DNA of 53,451 bases from Desulfosporosinus nitroreducens. Lineage in GTDB: Bacteria > Bacillota > Desulfitobacteriia > Desulfitobacteriales > Desulfitobacteriaceae. The DNA is taken from positions 1 through 53,451 of the forward strand of contig NZ_JAMHFY010000032.1 of NCBI RefSeq assembly GCF_023897015.1. Reading direction: 5' to 3'. The position numbers and the translations under genes are program-made. Positions 1 through 9,612 of the stretch are shown in pieces. The notes under the pieces were generated by a model, which did no database searches, was not told the origin of the DNA, and worked only from the letters and a program-made list of their open reading frames with translations. Positions within the stretch are counted from its first letter, which is position 1; each line of letters begins with the position of its first letter.

Positions 1-111
1 CTTTCTTTAGTGGTTTTATTATATCAGGTTCATTATCTTTTCAAGAAATCTTGTCGAGTTTTCCTAGACCATTATAGGTCTACAAAGTAATTCTTTTTAG
101 GATGTTCACAA

Positions 112-525
112 TCAGCTTTTTACTAATTTCAAATAACCCCAAGTAGCCAAAGGAAACCAAAGAACAAATGGTATAATTGAGTCTATTATTCCATGTGAAA
201 GTTTTAAAACGCCAAGTTTCGTAATCATTTGGCAAAACATCATGCTATAAAACACGCCAGAAATAGTGTAGAGATAAATATAAGATCGTTTGTTCGGCAA
301 GAAGTAGAAATATATTATAAAGAAGATAGCCCAACTAATCGGTGCCAGAAAATGAATACCTATTAGTCCAAAAGGCTCATAATTAATATACCTAAATGAT
401 TCGGTAATATTTGCTATACTAACAAGTACAACATCAAATATTGCCCCAAAAATAATTCCGTAAATCGATAATCTGCGAATTTCAGCTTTAGGTACTACTG
501 CAACGAGAATTGTAGCAAAAATCAA
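112..525 (-). CDS. small multipass membrane protein, probably frameshifted at its 5' end
   Basis: 137 codons from a TTG at 525. The product is almost entirely hydrophobic, with about four membrane helices separated by short basic turns; I do not recognise a catalytic motif. In size and build it resembles the other small membrane protein at 50308-50811. The TTG has no ribosome site. A better start lies at 559-557: an ATG with GGAGAT five bases upstream, but in another frame. Changing one base in the AAAATTTT run (544-551) would join that ATG to this frame and give the natural beginning MAIKFIPFFYTLIFAT. So this is either a recent frameshift mutation or a sequencing error in a homopolymer. Confidence 0.6.
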   Translation of the reverse strand: MIFATILVAVVPKAEIRRLSIYGIIFGAIFDVVLVSIANITESFRYINYEPFGLIGIHFLAPISWAIFFIIYFYFLPNKRSYIYLYTISGVFYSMMFCQMITKLGVLKLSHGIIDSIIPFVLWFPLATWGYLKLVKS

Positions 526-662
526 CGTGTAAAAGAAAGGAATAAAATTTTATTGCCATCTTGTATCTCCTAACAATTTAATAATTATAGTATTCCTTCT
601 AATCACTATTATATTTATGCTTGAAAGGCCTCATTCCAACTCTCCAGGAAATAAGCGGATAC

Positions 663-911
663 TTATAATTCAATTGGAAACAATAGTTCCGAAGGTGTAT
701 TCACAATGATATCGTGTAAATCGTTCCTAACTTTTGGCATGGCTGCGATCCCCATCGCGATCGCAATGTACACAGCCACAGAGGATAATGACATCCCATT
801 TCAATAAGTTACATAAGGAAGACAAATAGCCACATCCGATTTAAGAAGACCAGCGCCCACTGCTGTAAGAGGGTCGCCTTGGAACCCAAGTTCCGGCCAA
901 AGTGATCGACC
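663..911 (-). pseudogene. decayed gene remnant with an in-frame TGA
   Basis: Reading the minus strand from 911, one frame is open up to a TAA at 665-663 except for a single TGA at 803-801. The reading is protein-like on both sides (GDPLTAVGAGLLKSDVAICL before the stop, SLSSVAVYIAIAMGIAAMP after it), and the TGA sits where a Trp would fit. There is no start codon or ribosome site at the left edge, so the 5' part is lost. The family is not recognised. It could also be a 43-codon gene starting at the ATG at 794, but that ATG lacks a ribosome site. Confidence 0.4.
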
Positions 912-974
912 CTAATAAGAGTTACTTAAAGCAGTGTTGAGAAGGCAAAAAAGAGAAGGAACCGGCGTGATTAT

Positions 975-3431
975 ATGACTGCAAAACTCAATGAATACAA
1001 CCAAAAAAGGAATTTTGCCAGAACCTTGGAACCGGAAGGGATAACAGAAGTGGCCCAAGAGGGTCTGAGGTATGTCGTCCAGCACCATCTGGCTCGCAGA
1101 GATCACTACGATTTCCGCCTGGAATGGGAGGGAGCTCTATTGAGCTGGGCGGTGCCCAAGGGCCCTTCCTATGATACCCGTGACAAGAGGCTCGCCGTAC
1201 GGGTGGAGGAGCATCCTTTGGAATACAGAAACTTTGAGGGGACGATTCCCCAAGGGGAATATGGCGGCGGTGTGGTCATGCTCTGGGATGAAGGGTGCTG
1301 GGAACCCTATGGGGATGTAACTGAAGGACTCAGTGCCGGTATGCTGAAGTTTGTTCTGAAAGGACGCAGGCTTAAGGGAAAGTGGGCTCTGGTGCGTTTG
1401 AAAGGGAAAGCGGGCGAGAAGCAGGAGAACTGGCTGTTGCTTAAAGAAAAAGATGAGTATGCCAAAACTGCCGAGGGGATTTCTGAATTTACCACCAGCA
1501 TCAGAACCGGGCGCACCATGACGGAAATTGAAGAAGGGGAAGAAGAAAGGATCACGAGGAACCCCTTCAGCAGTACCGGCGTGCAGTTGGCCCAATTAGT
1601 CCATACGGATCCTAAGGGTGAGGATTGGCTTTATGAGTTGAAATACGACGGCTACAGGATACTGGCCTATATTGAAGGCAACAGTGTCCGGCTGATCACC
1701 AGGAACGGCCATGATTATTCAAAGCGGTTCCTGGATGTCGCCTCTTCTCTCGCTGAATGGGCGGTTGGCCGGGCGATGATTCTGGACGGCGAAATGGCCA
1801 TCACGGACGCAGCGGGCAAGACGGACTTTCAGGCACTGCAGAACTATCTGAAAAATCCCCAGGCCAATAACCTGACCTATATCGTCTTTGATCTCCTGGC
1901 CTTGGATGGAGCGGACCTCAGGGGACACCGCCTGATTGACAGGAAGGAAACCCTGGCAGCGTTGCTGAAAGATGCCCCCGAAAACCTCCACTACAGCCGG
2001 CATGTGAGAGGAAACGGCAAGGAAAGTTTCCGCGCGGCCTGTGAGGCAGGCATGGAAGGGATCGTCGGCAAAAAAGCCGATTCCGTCTACAGCGGAGCAA
2101 GAAACGGTGACTGGATCAAACTAAAATGCGATAAAAGGCAGGAATTTGTCATCGGTGGATATACTCTTTCCGATAGAAAAACGAGGGGGGTAAGTTCCTT
2201 GCTCTTGGGCGTCTATGCAGGCGGGGAATTAGTCTATGCCGGACGTGCCGGCACCGGCCTGAGGGAAGCCGACATGAAAGAGCTGGAGGGAAAATTTGCG
2301 GGCCTACAGAGAAGGGAGCCCCCTTTCCAACTCGGGCCCAAGCCCAGGTCGAAGGAAAAGATCACTTGGCTTGAACCTGAGCTGGTGGCGGAAATTAAAT
2401 TTGCCGAATGGACCGCAGATCATCTCTTAAGGCAGGCAAGCTTCAAAGGCCTGCGGAGGGATAAGAATCCCAGAGATATTAAAAAGGAAAAAGCGGATGA
2501 GGATAGAGCGGATGAGAAAATAAAGTCCCCATCAGCCGTTAAAGAAACGGAGAGCGTTGTGGAAGTAAACACCAACGGTATCATCATTGAAGGAATCAAG
2601 ATCAGCAACCCGGACAAAGTGATCTTTGCCGACTCGGAAATCACCAAAGTGGATGTGATCCGGTATTACGCCCAGGTGGCAGAGCGCATGCTGCCCTATG
2701 TGAGCCACAGGGTTCTCAGCATTGTCCGCTGTCCCAAAGGCATAGCCCAGACTTGCTTTTATAAGAAGCATCCCGGTCCGGGCAGCAAAGGAATCGTCAC
2801 CATCTCTATTTCCACCGGCGGCGGAGAACAGGAAGACTACTTCTATATTGAGAACCCAGCCGGGCTGATCGCTGAAGCACAAATGGGCACCCTGGAATTT
2901 CATATCTGGGGAAGCCGTGTCGACGAGCTGGAAAAGCCTGATATGATGGTATTTGATCTGGATCCTGACGAAGGAATGGACCTGAGCAGGGTGCGCCAAG
3001 GTGTGCTGGATGTGAAAAATATTCTTGCCGATCTTTCCCTGAACTCGTACCTCAAGACCAGCGGCGGCAAAGGGTACCATGTGGTCGTCCCTTTAAAACC
3101 TGCCGTAGCCTGGGATGGGTTTCACGATTTTGCCAGGCGCGTCGCCGAAGTGATGGAGCAGAAGTGGCCTGACCGCTACACAAGCAATGTGAGAAAGGCT
3201 AAGCGTACCAACAAGATCTTCATCGACTGGATTCGCAACGGCAGAGGTGCTACCAGCATTGCCCCCTATTCCCTGAGAGCGAGGAACGGGGCCGGGGTTT
3301 CCATGCCCATCGCCTGGGCTGAACTGGACACGGTGGCTCCTGACGGTGTCAATATGGCGGAGGCGCTCCGGAGGATCGGAGGCAATGATCCTTGGAACGA
3401 TTTTTTCCGGAATAATCAGCAGCTTAAATGA
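975..3431 (+). CDS. ligD: three-domain non-homologous end-joining DNA ligase LigD
   Basis: ATP-dependent ligase that seals double-strand breaks together with Ku. Domains run phosphoesterase, ligase, polymerase. The 3'-phosphoesterase is at about residues 30-165, with the HYDFRLE signature (H44, D46, R48) and the EYRNFEGTIPQGEYGGG block. The nucleotidyltransferase ligase is at about 205-500, with Lys223 in ELKYDGYR as the adenylation site. A charged linker covers about 500-535. The primase-type polymerase (about 540-810) shows the metal-binding DLDPDEG near 660 and the SGGKGYHVVVP block. The length (818 aa) is normal for the three-domain form. The upstream frame is closed at 929 and has no other start. 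The ribosome site AGAAGGA lies 14 bases away, which is long. No ku gene is present in this window. The gene looks richer in G+C than most genes further right. Confidence 0.95.
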   Translation: MTAKLNEYNQKRNFARTLEPEGITEVAQEGLRYVVQHHLARRDHYDFRLEWEGALLSWAVPKGPSYDTRDKRLAVRVEEHPLEYRNFEGTIPQGEYGGGVVMLWDEGCWEPYGDVTEGLSAGMLKFVLKGRRLKGKWALVRLKGKAGEKQENWLLLKEKDEYAKTAEGISEFTTSIRTGRTMTEIEEGEEERITRNPFSSTGVQLAQLVHTDPKGEDWLYELKYDGYRILAYIEGNSVRLITRNGHDYSKRFLDVASSLAEWAVGRAMILDGEMAITDAAGKTDFQALQNYLKNPQANNLTYIVFDLLALDGADLRGHRLIDRKETLAALLKDAPENLHYSRHVRGNGKESFRAACEAGMEGIVGKKADSVYSGARNGDWIKLKCDKRQEFVIGGYTLSDRKTRGVSSLLLGVYAGGELVYAGRAGTGLREADMKELEGKFAGLQRREPPFQLGPKPRSKEKITWLEPELVAEIKFAEWTADHLLRQASFKGLRRDKNPRDIKKEKADEDRADEKIKSPSAVKETESVVEVNTNGIIIEGIKISNPDKVIFADSEITKVDVIRYYAQVAERMLPYVSHRVLSIVRCPKGIAQTCFYKKHPGPGSKGIVTISISTGGGEQEDYFYIENPAGLIAEAQMGTLEFHIWGSRVDELEKPDMMVFDLDPDEGMDLSRVRQGVLDVKNILADLSLNSYLKTSGGKGYHVVVPLKPAVAWDGFHDFARRVAEVMEQKWPDRYTSNVRKAKRTNKIFIDWIRNGRGATSIAPYSLRARNGAGVSMPIAWAELDTVAPDGVNMAEALRRIGGNDPWNDFFRNNQQLK

Positions 3432-3467
3432 ATTGCTGTTGAGTGCATGTGAATTAGGCAAAAAAAT

Positions 3468-3500
3468 AAAGAGGCTTGATTAGGACAATCAAGCCTCTTT
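3468..3500. terminator. bidirectional terminator between ligD and the TetR gene
   Basis: Perfect 14-bp stem (3468-3481 with 3487-3500) and a 5-base loop. It has A-rich sequence on the left and TTT on the right, so it can serve both convergent genes. Confidence 0.85.
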
Positions 3501-3529
3501 GCATATAAAGCAGCCATAATGGCGGACGT

Positions 3530-4126
3530 CTATTGCTCCCTATGTCTGATGAGCCCGTTCAGAAACAGCAGGTTGATTTCCTCTGCCAGTTTGGGGTTCT
3601 GCTCAAGGGTTGGGCGGATTTTTCTGTTATGGAGGAAATAGTGGTAGAAGATGTCGATATAGATTTCTATCGCAGTGTCGGAAATATCCGCTGAAAAATA
3701 GCCGATTTTCTTTCCCTCTTTGATGAGACAGGAAATCAGGCGTTTGTTTTCTATATTGAAATCATCGAGATACTGTCGGAGAACAGGATCGCTTTCCACG
3801 GCTTCAAAAAAGAAATCCATGTTGTACCGGTTTTCATAGATAATTCTGTTTTCCAGGTATTCCCTCATCTTGTCAATGAAACTACACTCTTTTTCAACCA
3901 GTGCTTTTGTCTCATTCAGGCTTTCATCTAAAATGTTTTTAACGATGATTCGGCGCAGATTGTCTTTGCTCTCAAAAAAGTTATAAATGGATACCTTGGA
4001 GACGTGGGCTTTTTCGGCGATTTCGGTTACGGTTACTTTCTCAAAGCCGTATTTACCGAACAGCTCTAAAGCCGTTTGCAGGATTATGGCTTTTTTATCG
4101 TTTCTTCTCTTTTCAAATCCGTCCAT
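3530..4126 (-). CDS. TetR-family transcriptional regulator
   Basis: 198-aa repressor-type regulator. The N-terminal helix-turn-helix covers about residues 10-55 (ALELFGKYGFEKVTVTEIAE, then VSKVSIYNFFESKDNL). The C-terminal ligand domain has no recognisable signature. I chose the ATG at 4126 because GGGGAGG lies seven bases upstream; a TTG one codon earlier is too close to that site. The gene diverges from the ABC transporter remnant at 4269, and the space between holds a 46-bp perfect palindrome that is very likely its operator. By context it should repress itself and the ABC genes until an efflux substrate binds. Confidence 0.9.
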   Translation of the reverse strand: MDGFEKRRNDKKAIILQTALELFGKYGFEKVTVTEIAEKAHVSKVSIYNFFESKDNLRRIIVKNILDESLNETKALVEKECSFIDKMREYLENRIIYENRYNMDFFFEAVESDPVLRQYLDDFNIENKRLISCLIKEGKKIGYFSADISDTAIEIYIDIFYHYFLHNRKIRPTLEQNPKLAEEINLLFLNGLIRHREQ

Positions 4127-4174
4127 CAAATCACCTCCCCGAAATATGAACTATATAAACCTTAAACGTAAATA

Positions 4175-4220
4175 ATATTACCATACCCTCGTTGACGCGT
4201 CAACGAGGGTATGGTAATAT
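4175..4220. promoter_or_regulatory. 46-bp perfect palindrome containing two mirrored sigma-A-like promoters
   Basis: Arms 4175-4197 and 4198-4220 are exact reverse complements with no spacer. On the plus strand TTGACG (4192-4197) is followed by 17 bases and TAATAT (4215-4220). By symmetry the minus strand has the same promoter, with its -35 box at 4203-4198 and -10 box at 4180-4175. One promoter would drive the ABC genes and the other the TetR gene. A weaker outer inverted repeat (ATGAACTATATAAACC near 4146-4161 and GGTTATAAAGTTCAT at 4234-4248) flanks it. The likely function is a TetR operator overlapping both promoters. Confidence 0.75.
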
Positions 4221-4268
4221 ATAAACCAAAAACGGTTATAAAGTTCATAATTTGAGAGGAGCAGAGAT

Positions 4269-4969
4269 ATGGCGGACGTTATTTTTGATAATGTGAGCAA
4301 GGATTACCAAATAGGAGAAATCACTATCCAGGCTGCAAAGAAGGTGTCGTTTCAGGTCCGGAACGGTGAGCTTGGCATTATTCTCGGACCCTCCGGCGCA
4401 GGCAAGACCACGGTGCTCAACCTTTTGGGCGGCATGGAGAACGCCACGTCCGGGAAAATTCTTTTTGACGGCAAGGATATTACGGTCATGAACGATTTGG
4501 AATTGACCGACTACCGGCGATACAAAATTGGCTTTGTTTTTCAATTTTATAATCTGATCCCGAATCTGACTGCGGCGGAAAACGTGGAGCTGGCCAAGCA
4601 GGTTTGCAGATCACCGCTGGAGCCGGAAGAGGCCCTGGGTATTGTTGGCTTAAAGGACAGGATTCACAATTTCCCGGCGCAGCTTTCCGGCGGAGAACAG
4701 CAGCGCGTCGCCATTGCGAGGGCTATCTGCAAAAAACCGGACCTGTTGCTCTGTGACGAGCCCACCGGTGCCTTGGATACCGAAACGGGCAAAACCGTTC
4801 TCAGGGTTTTGTCTGACATCAGCCGCAAGTGGGAAAAACGGTGATTATCATCACCCATAATTCTCTGGTCGCACCCATTGCCGACCGGCTGATTGAAATG
4901 AAAAACGGCAGGGTAGTCCAAGAGAGCGTGCAGGATTCTCCCGCCGATCTGGAGGGAATCAAATGGTAA
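4269..4969 (+). pseudogene. ABC transporter ATP-binding subunit, interrupted by a one-base frameshift
   Basis: MacB/LolD-type ATPase that would energise the FtsX-like permease downstream. Walker A GPSGAGKTT at residues 40-48, Q-loop VFQFYNLIP, signature LSGGEQQ and Walker [10 protein letters not shown] are all intact. The frame breaks in the A5 run near 4834-4838 and stops at TGA 4842-4844, giving 191 residues. In the -1 frame the protein continues with the expected VIIITHNS switch region, through to TAA at 4967-4969. A one-base deletion, a sequencing error or -1 slippage on AAA would each explain this. The start ATG follows GAGAGGAG. The restored frame overlaps the permease start at 4963, so the pair was translationally coupled. 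Confidence 0.85.
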
Positions 4970-6798
4970 CGATGCTGCAAAAAAAGATTTTACGGGATAT
5001 TAAGGAAAACCGCTGGGCGTTTTTGGCCATTGTGTGTATTTGTTCCCTGGGGATTGCCCTGTTCAGCGGCATCAACTTGTATGTGAGTACGGTTAAAAAC
5101 GAAGTGGCCGATTATTACGAACAGGCAAATCTTGCTGATTACTGGATTTACAAGGTGGAGGTTTCCGATTCCGATTTGAATAACATACGGTCATTGACCG
5201 ATATTCAAGAAGCGCAGCGTCGGAAAGTAACGGACATTTCACTGCCAGGAGCATCAGGTGCGGTTCTGCATATCCATGCTGTTGATGAAGCGGCCATAAT
5301 CAATGTGCCGGAGCTTCTCGAAGGAAATCTGCTTGACGGAAGCGAAACAAACGCTCTTTTGCTGGACAGCCGCTTTGCCGAAGCACACGACCTGTCCGTA
5401 GGTGACATTATTACCACCGGGGAAAGTGAAAGGCAGAAAGAGTGGCTGATCAAAGGGATTATCCGGGATGTGGAATACGTTTACTACGCCCCGGAAGGGT
5501 TAACAGTCCCGGAATACCACAAATACGGATTTGCCTACACAAACGCTTCCGCTCTGCCGGATGTGGCTTTCAATGAAATCGTCTTGACTGTTCATGAAGC
5601 ATCAAATCTTTCACAGGAAGAAATTTCGAACAAAGTACGCAAAACGCTTGAGGGAGCCAATATCCTTAGCCGCCATCATCAGACCAGCTACCGGAAGGTT
5701 GCGGACGCTATGACCGGTGTAAAACAAATCGGGCTATTGTTTTCCATCGCCTTTTTCCTGACAGCGGCCCTAGTGACCTGGATTACTGTATCCCGTATGA
5801 TGGAGAATCAACGCCAGCATTTGGGAACACTTCGTTCGCTGGGCTACTCCAAAAAGGAAATCACAGGACGGTACGCGCTTTTCGGGGGGTTGATCACCAT
5901 TCCAAGTATGATTTTAGGATGGGTCATTGCCAGGTACCTGATTGCGGAATTCCTGTATGGTATTGGGATTACCTATTACACAATAGACGCGACTGGTGTC
6001 ACGCCCTTTACGCTGCATTTCTTTTTGTCGGTGCTCTGCGTGGCGGCGGTTACCTGCGGCGCCGCGATGCTCTCCTGCCGTAAATTACTAAAATTGACAC
6101 CTGCTTCACTTATGCGGCCAAAGCCGCCGGCACATGGTCACCGGATTCTGCTGGAACGAATCACGCCATTTTGGAGACGCTTAAGCTTCAGCGGAAAAAT
6201 TGTGACAAGAAATCTGTTCCGTAACAAGGCACGGATGCTCATGGGGCTAGTCGGTATTATCGGTTCCACTTCCCTGATTCTGTGCGGCTTCGGGCTGATG
6301 AATTCTATTAACGCGATGCTCGACAAGGCGTTTGATGAAACAGTGCAGTATAATGTGGAGATTAAACTCCGAACCCCCTCGACCGGCGAACAGCTTTCCG
6401 ATATTTATGATACGCTAAACAGTGCGCGGAATATCGACGCCACTATGGCGTTCAGTGTTTATCTTTATGGTGAAGACGGTAATGTGCAAAGCCCCTATCT
6501 TGTCGTGATGGACGAAGGACAAAAAAGCTTGGGCTTCAAGGACACAAAGGGCAACTCGGTCCATTTCCCAGAGGATGGGGCCTTTATCACTCCAAGGATG
6601 GCGGCCGCTCTTGGTGTGGATGTCGGCGATACGCTCACAGCACAGCTCCTTGATGGATCAATTATTTCACTTGAGGTTGCCAATATAGTGGATTTTCCTC
6701 TCGGAAATGAGGTCTATATGGGCAAAACCGCATTTTTCAAAGGTATCAGATCTCCCGTTCCTGGTAAGAACGCTGCTGATAAACGGGCAGGGGCTTGA
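4963..6798 (+). pseudogene. FtsX-like ABC permease, 3' end lost
   Basis: Starts at an ATG with GGAGG seven bases upstream and overlaps the end of the ATPase reading. It has an N-terminal membrane helix (about residues 18-38), a long extracytoplasmic MacB-type loop, and a first FtsX core with three helices (about 255-370). A second N-terminal-like helix (about 425-445) and a second loop follow. The final FtsX core that such permeases carry is missing. The frame ends in an unnatural tail (PVPGKNAADKRAGA). One frame over, 35 further residues can be read before the sequence changes to an unrelated hydrolase fragment at about 6799. The gene is therefore truncated by a rearrangement and probably dead, although its promoter and TetR gene look intact. 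Confidence 0.8.
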
Positions 6799-6944
6799 CC
6801 TGAACAAGCTGAAAAGGTGCATAGCCTTATCAAAGAAAATGAGATGACAACAAAAAATCTGGCCACGATATTCATTTTGAGCATCCGGAAAAATTTATTC
6901 AGGTAATGGCAGAATCTTTGAACAGAATAAGTCGTATTCCTTAA
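6799..6944 (+). pseudogene. 3' fragment of an alpha/beta hydrolase gene
   Basis: Two adjoining frames read like the C-terminal end of an alpha/beta hydrolase: PEQAEKVHSLIKENEMTTKN, then after a one-base shift GHDIHFEHPEKFIQVMAESL to a TAA at 6942-6944. The GHDIHFEHPE stretch matches the usual catalytic-His region of that superfamily. No 5' part exists, because the fragment begins where the ABC permease breaks off. A further short reading (GISYGDTVKGKLQE, ending at TAA 7050-7052) may be a third fragment. Confidence 0.5.
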
Positions 6945-7051
6945 AGCAGATATTGCGGAATCCGTCTCAAGGTGAAAACACTAGGGATATCTTATGGTGA
7001 TACTGTAAAAGGTAAACTTCAGGAGTGTGATAAAATGACAAAAGACGTATA

Positions 7052-7079
7052 AAAGCGCTGCCATGGATGGCAGCGCTTT
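7052..7079. terminator. hairpin terminator between the decayed and the intact ABC loci
   Basis: Perfect 12-bp stem (7052-7063 with 7068-7079), loop TGGA, flanked by AAA and TTT. It can serve both the plus-strand remnants and the minus-strand permease at 7114. Confidence 0.75.
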
Positions 7080-7113
7080 ATCCATGAGATAGCATAACAA
7101 TGCGGTTGAATAC

Positions 7114-9612
7114 TCATGACTCAGTTTCTCGCAATCGTTCTACAATACTCTGCTTATCTGTTGTGTGATAAGCAATCAAAGGAACGAAAATTCCCAGGAC
7201 AAACAGCAATGGCAAAACAATCAGCAACGGCCAGAAAACAAAGTGATAACTGGTAAACCAGATTTGCCCGCACAGCGGGCGCACAATCAGCAGCGAGCAA
7301 GCGATACTCAAGACAACAGAACTCGTTGCCGTCAAAGTTGCATAATATCTGCCTTCAAAACACAACATTTTCACAAGCTGTTTACGCGTCATGCCAATGC
7401 TTTGCAGCATAGCAAATTCTTTGCGACGGGTCAGGATACTGGTCAAAATAGCGTTGATAAAGTTCAGCACCCCAATGAGTCCGATGATCAGCGCTAAGGC
7501 ACCGCCAATCAAAACGGCCGTGTTCTGTATGCCCTTCAAGCCCGCCAGCGCAGTAAACTTAGACTTGTAATTCATGGTCGGCTCAACGCTGTCTGTATAC
7601 TGTTTCAAAAAGGTTTCCATACCGGCCTCTTGATCATCGCTAATGTTAAAAGCGTAGCTCATAACATAGGTTTTGCCGGTTAGTTCTTTGTACACCTCAC
7701 TCGGCAAAAAGAAGATGGAACCCAGCCAGCTGCCGTCTGTATTGGTGTTGGGGTTCTCAATCACATGGCCAAGCACGGTCATCTCCCGCACCTTATCGCC
7801 GCAGGTCAGCCTAAGCACATCCCCAACCTTGTGGTTGGCACTGTTCATTTCCACGTTGCCGTGATCATCTGTCGCTACTCCCTCCAGGATATAGTTGCCT
7901 GTGGCGAGCTTGTCGGCGTCAAGTTCACCATCCACAAGGCGCAGACGGCTAAAGGGAAATTTGTCAAGGCCGTATAGGGCTGTTGAGAATGAACCATCCG
8001 GTTGTCGGTTCATGGTCTGCGCGGAGGTTTCGCTTTGATAGCTGCCCCAGGAGCCATACAAACGTCCTCCTGTCTCAAAGTCTTTTTGACCACTTACGGC
8101 AGCGATGAACCTCTCGCTCAAGGCACTTTCCTCACCGTCGTATTGGTTATTGAACAGATCGGCATGGCCAATCAAGAAGTCTGAATCGCAGAAGTTTTCA
8201 AGAGCTTTGTTGACGTCCACACTCTGAGATAGGGTGAATACTGTGTTGGTAAGCACAATGCTCAGGCCTAAGCTCAGGATCACCAGAAGGGTGCGTTTTT
8301 TATTGCGACCGAGGTTTGCCAGAGCCATACGTTTTGGTTTGGCGCCATTTTTGGACTTCTTCAGTTTTTTTCTATTACCCTGAACGTTATCGGTGTAACC
8401 CACCGCTTCGACAGGAGATACCTTTGCCGCCATCTTTCCCGGCTTATAGGTGCTAATCAATACGGTAAGCAAGGCAAAAACAGCAGCACCTGCAAAAATG
8501 AGTGGATTGGGCGATACGGACACGGCACTGCCTGCGTAGGTGGATTGTGCCATCAAGGTCGGCACCAGTGCCTTGCCCACAAAGAAACCGCCTAGCAAAC
8601 CAAGAGGAATGCCGATCAACGAGAGCATAAGTGCCTGACGGCGGATGATGGTGCGCAGCTGTCGGCCGGTGGTGCCGACAGTTTTCAGAAGACCGTAGAA
8701 ACGAATATCCCGCAAAACGGAGATTTGAAAGATATTGTAGATAATTAAATAACCAGTGAATACAAACAGCAGGAGGGCGCTGGCCAGCCCTATGATCGTT
8801 CCGGCATCGAGCGCGACGCCTGTGGACATATAAGCCCAGTTGACGCCTGTCGCCATGTAATTGGGTGAACCCTCTTCAATAGAGAATCCGCTTTCGGTCA
8901 AAACCCTTTCCAAATCCCTCTCGATGTTCAGACTGTTTTCAAATTTGATATACCCATTGACAGCACCTGTGAGTGAAGAGTCTTGATAATAAGTGTTTTG
9001 CAGTTCATCTAGATGGGCGTCCACATAAGCGCGAGAGGAAAAAATCTGCCCAATATTGAAGCCCGGGTCGCTTTCCCACCAGCCCGCCAACACGAAATCA
9101 CGCTTTACCTGCTTACCGTGGACGCTAAGCTCCAAGCTGAGCGGTGCGCCTACTTCCAGTGGAACCCCCATCAGCTCCAGCGTCTTGGTATCGGCAAGTA
9201 CCTCATTTTCGGCCTGTGGCTTGTGTCCACCTGTCGGTTCGGCAAAACCGAATTTCAGGCCCGTGTCATCATAATACCAAAACTCCGTACGCCGCTTGAT
9301 GAGGTTTTCATTATCAACGCTGTCGCCAAGTATCCGGCAGTAGGCCATTTCCTTGATAAGTGGATGCTTGCTCACACCCTCATACTCTTGATCGGTAACA
9401 TATTTGATGACGGCATGGCCATCTCCGCCGGACATAGCCATGCTGGCCCGTTGCATACTTTCCACAGCGCCAAATCCCATCGTAAAAATGCTGGTGAACA
9501 AGAGCGCAGTCAGCGCGATAGCAATCACAGCAAAGATGTTGCGTATTTTGTTGGCCCGAAAGCTCTTGTCGGCCAGATTGCGGATCGCTTTTTTGTTTCT
9601 GACTTTGATCAT
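7114..9612 (-). CDS. FtsX/MacB-like ABC transporter permease
   Basis: 832 aa. An N-terminal helix at about residues 24-46 is followed by a large extracytoplasmic domain and a first FtsX core (helices about 270-300, 325-350 and 370-390). A charged linker leads to a second helix (about 440-460), a second extracytoplasmic domain, and a C-terminal FtsX core with three helices to about 820. Its start ATG overlaps the stop of the ATPase gene (ATGA at 9609-9612), so the two are coupled. Together with the two-component genes upstream it probably exports or senses a peptide, antibiotic or lipid; the substrate cannot be read from the sequence. Confidence 0.92.
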   Translation of the reverse strand: MIKVRNKKAIRNLADKSFRANKIRNIFAVIAIALTALLFTSIFTMGFGAVESMQRASMAMSGGDGHAVIKYVTDQEYEGVSKHPLIKEMAYCRILGDSVDNENLIKRRTEFWYYDDTGLKFGFAEPTGGHKPQAENEVLADTKTLELMGVPLEVGAPLSLELSVHGKQVKRDFVLAGWWESDPGFNIGQIFSSRAYVDAHLDELQNTYYQDSSLTGAVNGYIKFENSLNIERDLERVLTESGFSIEEGSPNYMATGVNWAYMSTGVALDAGTIIGLASALLLFVFTGYLIIYNIFQISVLRDIRFYGLLKTVGTTGRQLRTIIRRQALMLSLIGIPLGLLGGFFVGKALVPTLMAQSTYAGSAVSVSPNPLIFAGAAVFALLTVLISTYKPGKMAAKVSPVEAVGYTDNVQGNRKKLKKSKNGAKPKRMALANLGRNKKRTLLVILSLGLSIVLTNTVFTLSQSVDVNKALENFCDSDFLIGHADLFNNQYDGEESALSERFIAAVSGQKDFETGGRLYGSWGSYQSETSAQTMNRQPDGSFSTALYGLDKFPFSRLRLVDGELDADKLATGNYILEGVATDDHGNVEMNSANHKVGDVLRLTCGDKVREMTVLGHVIENPNTNTDGSWLGSIFFLPSEVYKELTGKTYVMSYAFNISDDQEAGMETFLKQYTDSVEPTMNYKSKFTALAGLKGIQNTAVLIGGALALIIGLIGVLNFINAILTSILTRRKEFAMLQSIGMTRKQLVKMLCFEGRYYATLTATSSVVLSIACSLLIVRPLCGQIWFTSYHFVFWPLLIVLPLLFVLGIFVPLIAYHTTDKQSIVERLRETES

